A stretch of 64,000 nucleotides of DNA from the NCBI GenBank assembly GCA_933228675.1, contig OW121743.1:49820422-49884421 (forward strand), in the 5' to 3' direction. Position 1 is the first letter of the stretch; every line of letters begins with the position of its first letter. The notes below the pieces were generated by a model. It was not told the origin of the DNA. It worked only from the letters and a program-made list of their open reading frames with translations, and made no database searches. Source of the DNA: Stomorhina lunata. Lineage: Eukaryota > Arthropoda > Insecta > Diptera > Rhiniidae. The translations under genes were made by a program, and so were the position numbers. Of this stretch, positions 60,232 through 64,000 are shown one piece after another.

Positions 60232-60547
60232 GAAATGATAAAACTGAAAAATGTTTGTGTGTTTCTGTTCGGATGATAATCTTCGCTTTATGTTGATATT
60301 TGTTGGACACAATAACAATAATTCGTATTTATTCAGTCCCTCAGATTAAACATAATGTGAGGTTTTCGCTCTGTCTAGAATTAGGGATAATCCTCCTGAT
60401 GAGATGGTCTAACCAACCATCGAAACGCGTCGAGGAAAGGTTTCCCCACCAACATTTTTTGGTTTTATCAAAAAACTATTTATTGCAATAATAAATAATT
60501 GTAATAAATTGGGATTCTTAGTGCAATACACTACAGTAAAACTTTTT
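60232..60547 (+). mobile_element. 316-bp hammerhead-ribozyme-bearing insert F3
   Basis: This segment is absent at the same place in E1 (about 17009) and E2, and is inserted in an A-rich stretch (AATAAA|AAAATTC). It contains an intact hammerhead motif at 60384-60446 and ends in CACTACAGTAAAACTTTTT. It has no ORF, no poly(A) tail and no clear TIRs. Related pieces occur at 2597-2728 and 24303-24400. Hammerheads are known in Penelope-like elements and in small retrozyme-type repeats of animals; membership of either is inference. Confidence 0.78.
60384..60446 (+). ncRNA. Type-I hammerhead self-cleaving ribozyme
   Basis: All core elements are present in order. Stem I 5' strand is TCCTC (60391-60395), then the catalytic CTGATGA (60396-60402). 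Stem II is GATGGT/ACCATC (60403-60408 with 60416-60421) with a 7-base loop, followed by the invariant GAAA (60422-60425). Stem III is a very short CGCG (60426-60429), followed by the TC cleavage dinucleotide (60430-60431). Stem I 3' strand is GAGGA (60432-60436). GGGA (60384-60387) and TCCC (60443-60446) extend stem I past an internal loop, as in natural hammerheads that use loop-loop contacts. Cleavage is predicted after C60431. The minimal palindromic stem III is like that of hammerheads in retroelements, which often act better as dimers. Confidence 0.85.
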
Positions 60548-61594
60548 AAAAAAATTCTTTGTTATTGGTCATAAGATCAGAAAAACTATTTAAAATAAAA
60601 TATAGATACACATAAAACTAAAGATTTTTTTGTACACATAATCTATAATCTCATCCAGATTCGAAAACATATAAACTCCATTATTTCGCAGCAACACAAC
60701 AAAACCAGAGATAATATACTCTTACACATTAGCACATTTTACTTGTATATGTATGTATTTACAATAACTAATGTCACAAAAAACAAATTATTTTTATAAA
60801 TTTTTTTAGAAAAAATTTTTAATTTAGCAGATTCCTTCACTGATTGAATTTCTGGTAAAGATTAGGTCATTATAAACGAAAGACCATTAATATTACTATA
60901 TTCCTGCATATCTAAATATCTTTTAAAAGTTATAGTTTAACAAATAAATGCAAAATATACACAAGTTTGCGGTGAAATAGCCACATTAGGGTAGTACCGT
61001 TTTTTTGAACGAACATTAAAGAATACATGCATACTTTTATTAAATGTGTATGCTTTCTGATAAAACACAAGAATATTTTAATAGGTTATGATAAATTTTG
61101 TTCTATTTTATATCTAGGGTTTTTACAAAAAATGTATATCGCACTTGATCCAATAATACCCTATAAATTAAAACTTAAATTTTCGTTTTTTGGTTTGATA
61201 TACTTTTATTCAATGAGTGGTATAGTTTAAAAAACTTTTCCCTCGAAAAAGTCAGAATTAAAGTTTTTGATTTAAAATCAAGTATCTTTAGTTTATATCC
61301 ACCCTAATGCTTTGCACAAAATGAATTACCAAAAAATATTTTAATTCAATTTGGACTGGTTTTAATTAAGAATAAAAAATGTTAATTCAAATTGGAGTAG
61401 AGGAATGAAGAAACATTTTATTCATTCAAGTTGATTTTAAATTCCCATGTGAATCAATTCACTAAGAATTAAAAATCAACATATTTTTTTTAATTGTTTT
61501 ATGGGAATTAAACTTAAGGTATTGTTAAATCATTTTTGAATTCCTAGGAATTAAGCTAATATTTAATTAAGCCTTTCGAAGCTCTGTTCTTTCC

Positions 61595-62380
61595 CCACCT
61601 GGAAAAACAATAACTGTAAATGTCGGTAACATTTATATGTATGTATATGTATTTATCAGTGTTGTCGTTTCTTTTGCTGTTTTCTTTGTGATAAATCCAG
61701 TAATTTTTTATGTTTTACTTATAAATTTCGAGACAAAGGAGGACCTTTCCGAAGAGTTTTCTGTTAAGACAAAAACAGAGATTGCAATATATTTAGTTTT
61801 TGGATTTTTTTATTTATTTGATGGAAAATTTTATGCCAATATATAAATTTATGTTTTTGGCATCTCGATATCTAAATTATATTTGTAAATATTGATTTTT
61901 GATATCATGACAGTTTAACGTTATTATTCAAGGAATTGTTTACATATCAATTACTGATAGTAGATAATGCCTGCCAAAATTTTATCAATTAAGTTCAATG
62001 AACAGATACATTTTCAAAATGGTTTCGTTGACCATGATTTTGACAGATGTCAGAAATTTAAATAAGAAAATTATCAGCAACAAATGATTTCTAAAATCAA
62101 CTATTCCTACTTAAAAAAAAATTATATTACTTGCTAGGCATTCAGCGAAAATTACTTAAGATTGATGGAAATCAATTTACTGTCTTCCTGTCAAAATTTC
62201 AACTAAGAAGATTTTTTTATTTATTGGATTTACACCAAATAAGAGTATACAATGTGTAAATTGAAACTGATTTTGACACTTTGATAAACGTATAAGTAAA
62301 TGTTTCGAAAAATCATTTGGAAGAAGCTTAAAAGATACTCATCTACTTGTATATAATGATGAAATCTGTCCAAAAACACC
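61595..62380. other. Low-repeat DNA, no supported gene
   Basis: A 69-codon ORF at 61637-61846 is hydrophobic and has no recognised domain; it is not called. No repeat ends were seen. Confidence 0.4.
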
Positions 62381-62381
62381 T

Positions 62382-62647
62382 AAAGGTCGAAGGCCAATAC
62401 ACGCGGCATGCGGCTGCGGGCGCCTTAGTATTGCCAGTACATGAAATGTGCGTTTGTTTACAAAAATATTCATATAAGAAAATATTTGAGTAGGATATAA
62501 TTAAATCTGGCAGCATTGAAAAAATCTGCCGCGCGGAAAAGTAGAACAAAGTTCTACTTTTTTCCATTGCCGCATCAAATTTGACAAATCAAAAAACATA
62601 TGATTGCCGCCCGCAGCCGCTTGCCGCGTGCATTGGCCTTCTACCTT
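62382..62647. mobile_element. MITE with unusually GC-rich ~40-bp TIRs
   Basis: AAGG-T, GAAGGCCAAT, CACGCGGCA and GCGGCTGCGGGCG occur in the left arm (62383-62421). They recur inverted in the right arm (62605-62647) with only a few mismatches. The 266-bp element is otherwise AT-rich and contains a perfect hairpin, AAAAGTAGAAC-AAA-GTTCTACTTTT (about 62538-62562). No ORF. The target duplication is unclear. Confidence 0.75.
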
Positions 62648-62697
62648 AAATTAATATTTACATTTGCGGTAAACAGCTTTGAAAGTTTTTACGGTCA

Positions 62698-63705
62698 GTG
62701 TTGCCAGATTTACACTTTTCTTAATATATTCGAACATTCTTCGCATAATAAAGCAAAAATTCGAATCTTTCCGCACTGACTTTACAAATACAATTTTACA
62801 GAAGTGTGAGCGGGACAAACATAGTTGAGTCTCGTACCAGGTACCTGTACGTGCTTTATATGAGAAACAGTCAACTGTAAGTGCATTACTAAAAGTTGTG
62901 TTGCCCGATTTACACTTTTCTTAATATATTCGAGCATTCTGCGCATAATAAAGCAAAAAATTCGAATCTTTCAGCACTGACCTTACAAATACAATTTTAC
63001 AGAAGTGCGAGCGGGACAAAGATAGATGAGTCTCGTACCTGGTACCTGTACGTGCTTCATATATGAGAAAGATTCAACTTTAAGTGCATTACTAAAAGTT
63101 GTGTTGCCAGATTTACACTTTTCTTAATATATTCGAGCATTCTGCGCATAATAAAGCAAAAAATTTGAATCTTTCAGCACTGACCTTACAAATACAATTT
63201 TACAGAAGTGCGAGCGGGACAAAGATAGATGAGTCTCGTACCTGGTACCTGTACGTGCTTCATATATGAGAAAGATTCAACTGTAAGTGCATTAGTAAAA
63301 GTTGTGTTGCCAGATTTACACTTTTCTTAATATTCGAGCATTCTTCATATAATAAAGCAAAAAATTCGAATCTTTCAGCACTGACTTTACAAATACAATT
63401 TTACAGAAGTGTGAGCGGGATAAACATAGTTGAGTCTCGTACCAGGTACCTGACGTGCTTCATATATGAGAAAGAGTCAACTGTAAGTGCATTAGTAAAA
63501 GTTGTGTTGCCAGATTTACACTTTTCTTAATATATTCGAGCATCCTGCACATAATAAAGCAAAAAATTCGAATCTTTCAGCACTGACTTTACAAATACAA
63601 TTTTACAGAAGTGTGAGCGGGACAAAGATAGTTGAGTCTCGTACCTGGTACATGTACGTGCTTTATATGGGAAAGAGTCAACTGTAAGTGCATTAGCAAA
63701 AGTTG
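62698..63705 (+). repeat. Five tandem copies of a ~202-bp unit
   Basis: Units start with GTGTTGCCAGATTTACACTT at about 62698, 62898, 63101, 63304 and 63504 and are 200-203 bp long. Each contains CTTTCAGCACTGAC, CAATTTTACAGAAGTG, GAGCGGGACAAA, GAGTCTCGTACC-GGTACCTGTACG (copy 4 lacks a base here) and AACTGTAAGTGCATTA. Units 2 and 3 are the most alike. No ORF spans a unit and I do not recognise the family. Confidence 0.92.
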
Positions 63706-64000
63706 GTAATAGCTTCAAACAAAGCTGAGAGCATATACAACAACTTCCTGCCGCGGAAGTGCGACCGCTTTAGTCCTTTGTTTGTAGAGAAAGTATGAAT
63801 GATGTTGCAGTTTCAAAGTTTGGTTTTGGATGGCAGATGATGTATATGACTGTCAATTTATTTTGTATTCTTAGCGCGTTGCTTGATATTTTTTTTGGAC
63901 ACAAACCAATTTTAACCCTAACACTCCTGACACGGTGGGGTGTCGCAAGGCCATAAGACATAAAGCCATAATGGCTTTATGTTTTAATCCAAACGGACAT
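63706..64000. other. Window end with short palindromes, no gene seen
   Basis: A 25-base perfect palindrome lies at 63958-63982 (ACATAAAGCCAT and its complement around one A). CTTCCTGCCGCGGAAG lies near 63743. No coding region was recognised. Confidence 0.45.

Larger units (their letters stand above)
59454..61586 (+). mobile_element. hAT-type family E copy E3, carrying a hammerhead insert
   Basis: The TIRs are CAGAGGTTCGAAAGGCT and its partner, with the exact 8-bp duplication TTCTTTCC (59446-59453 and 61587-61594). It is 2133 bp against 1813 bp for E1. The difference is explained by a 316-bp insert at 60232-60547 that E1 and E2 lack. Otherwise it is nearly identical to E1. Confidence 0.92.

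Overview
This is eukaryotic, strongly AT-rich DNA, almost certainly from a higher fly. The one conserved host gene is a kekkon-family LRR/Ig receptor (at present an insect-typical group). The dominant dispersed repeats have the architecture of Helentron/DINE-1 elements, and the rest of the window is packed with insect-type DNA transposons (piggyBac, Tc1/mariner, hAT, MITEs). A calyptrate fly (blowfly or house fly type) is my inference, not something the sequence proves. No prokaryotic genes, rRNA, intact tRNA or CRISPR were seen.

Layout. 545-16214: three Helentron-like copies of family A (A1 minus, A2 and A3 plus). They are interrupted by a 3.07-kb TIR element (811-3876), an apparently intact 2.67-kb piggyBac transposon with a 612-aa transposase (7378-10044), a TA-flanked MITE carrying a 29-bp minisatellite (12311-13727) and a second TA-flanked MITE, family C (15224-15952). 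16236-23733: hAT-type family E copy 1, family C copy 2, a tRNA-like SINE head, a decayed hAT with MITEs inside it, and Helentron-like family B. 24230-31035: one 6.8-kb array of a 31-bp palindrome-bearing repeat with higher-order structure of about 600 bp. 31036-38380: sparse DNA, a TIR element, and two more family-A copies, one split by a dead Tc1/mariner-type element (DDxE transposase with a frameshift and two stops). 39900-48640: two further arrays related to the 31-bp repeat (one on the opposite strand), a TIR element stuffed with family-B copies, and a foldback hAT MITE with a perfect 8-bp target duplication.

48839-51349 is the gene region: a strong splice acceptor, a 5' UTR with upstream ORFs, and a coding exon with signal segment, LRRs, Ig domain, transmembrane helix and a splice donor just before the apparent stop. 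The protein therefore probably continues in later exons. Much of the upstream repeat-rich DNA may be intron of this gene. 51579-61586: another TIR element, a 28-bp minisatellite, a three-level nest (family C MITE containing a hAT remnant containing a dead DDE-transposon fragment), and two more copies of hAT-type family E. Copy E3 carries a young 316-bp insert holding a complete type-I hammerhead self-cleaving ribozyme (60384-60446). 62382-63705: a MITE with GC-rich ends and five tandem copies of an unrecognised ~202-bp unit.

The most notable observations are the hammerhead ribozyme and its relatives (2597-2728 decayed, 24303-24400 partial), the three related palindromic minisatellite arrays, the intact piggyBac element, and the array of paired GATA-like sites at 1200-2165. 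Assignments rest on reading the sequence; no database search was possible.
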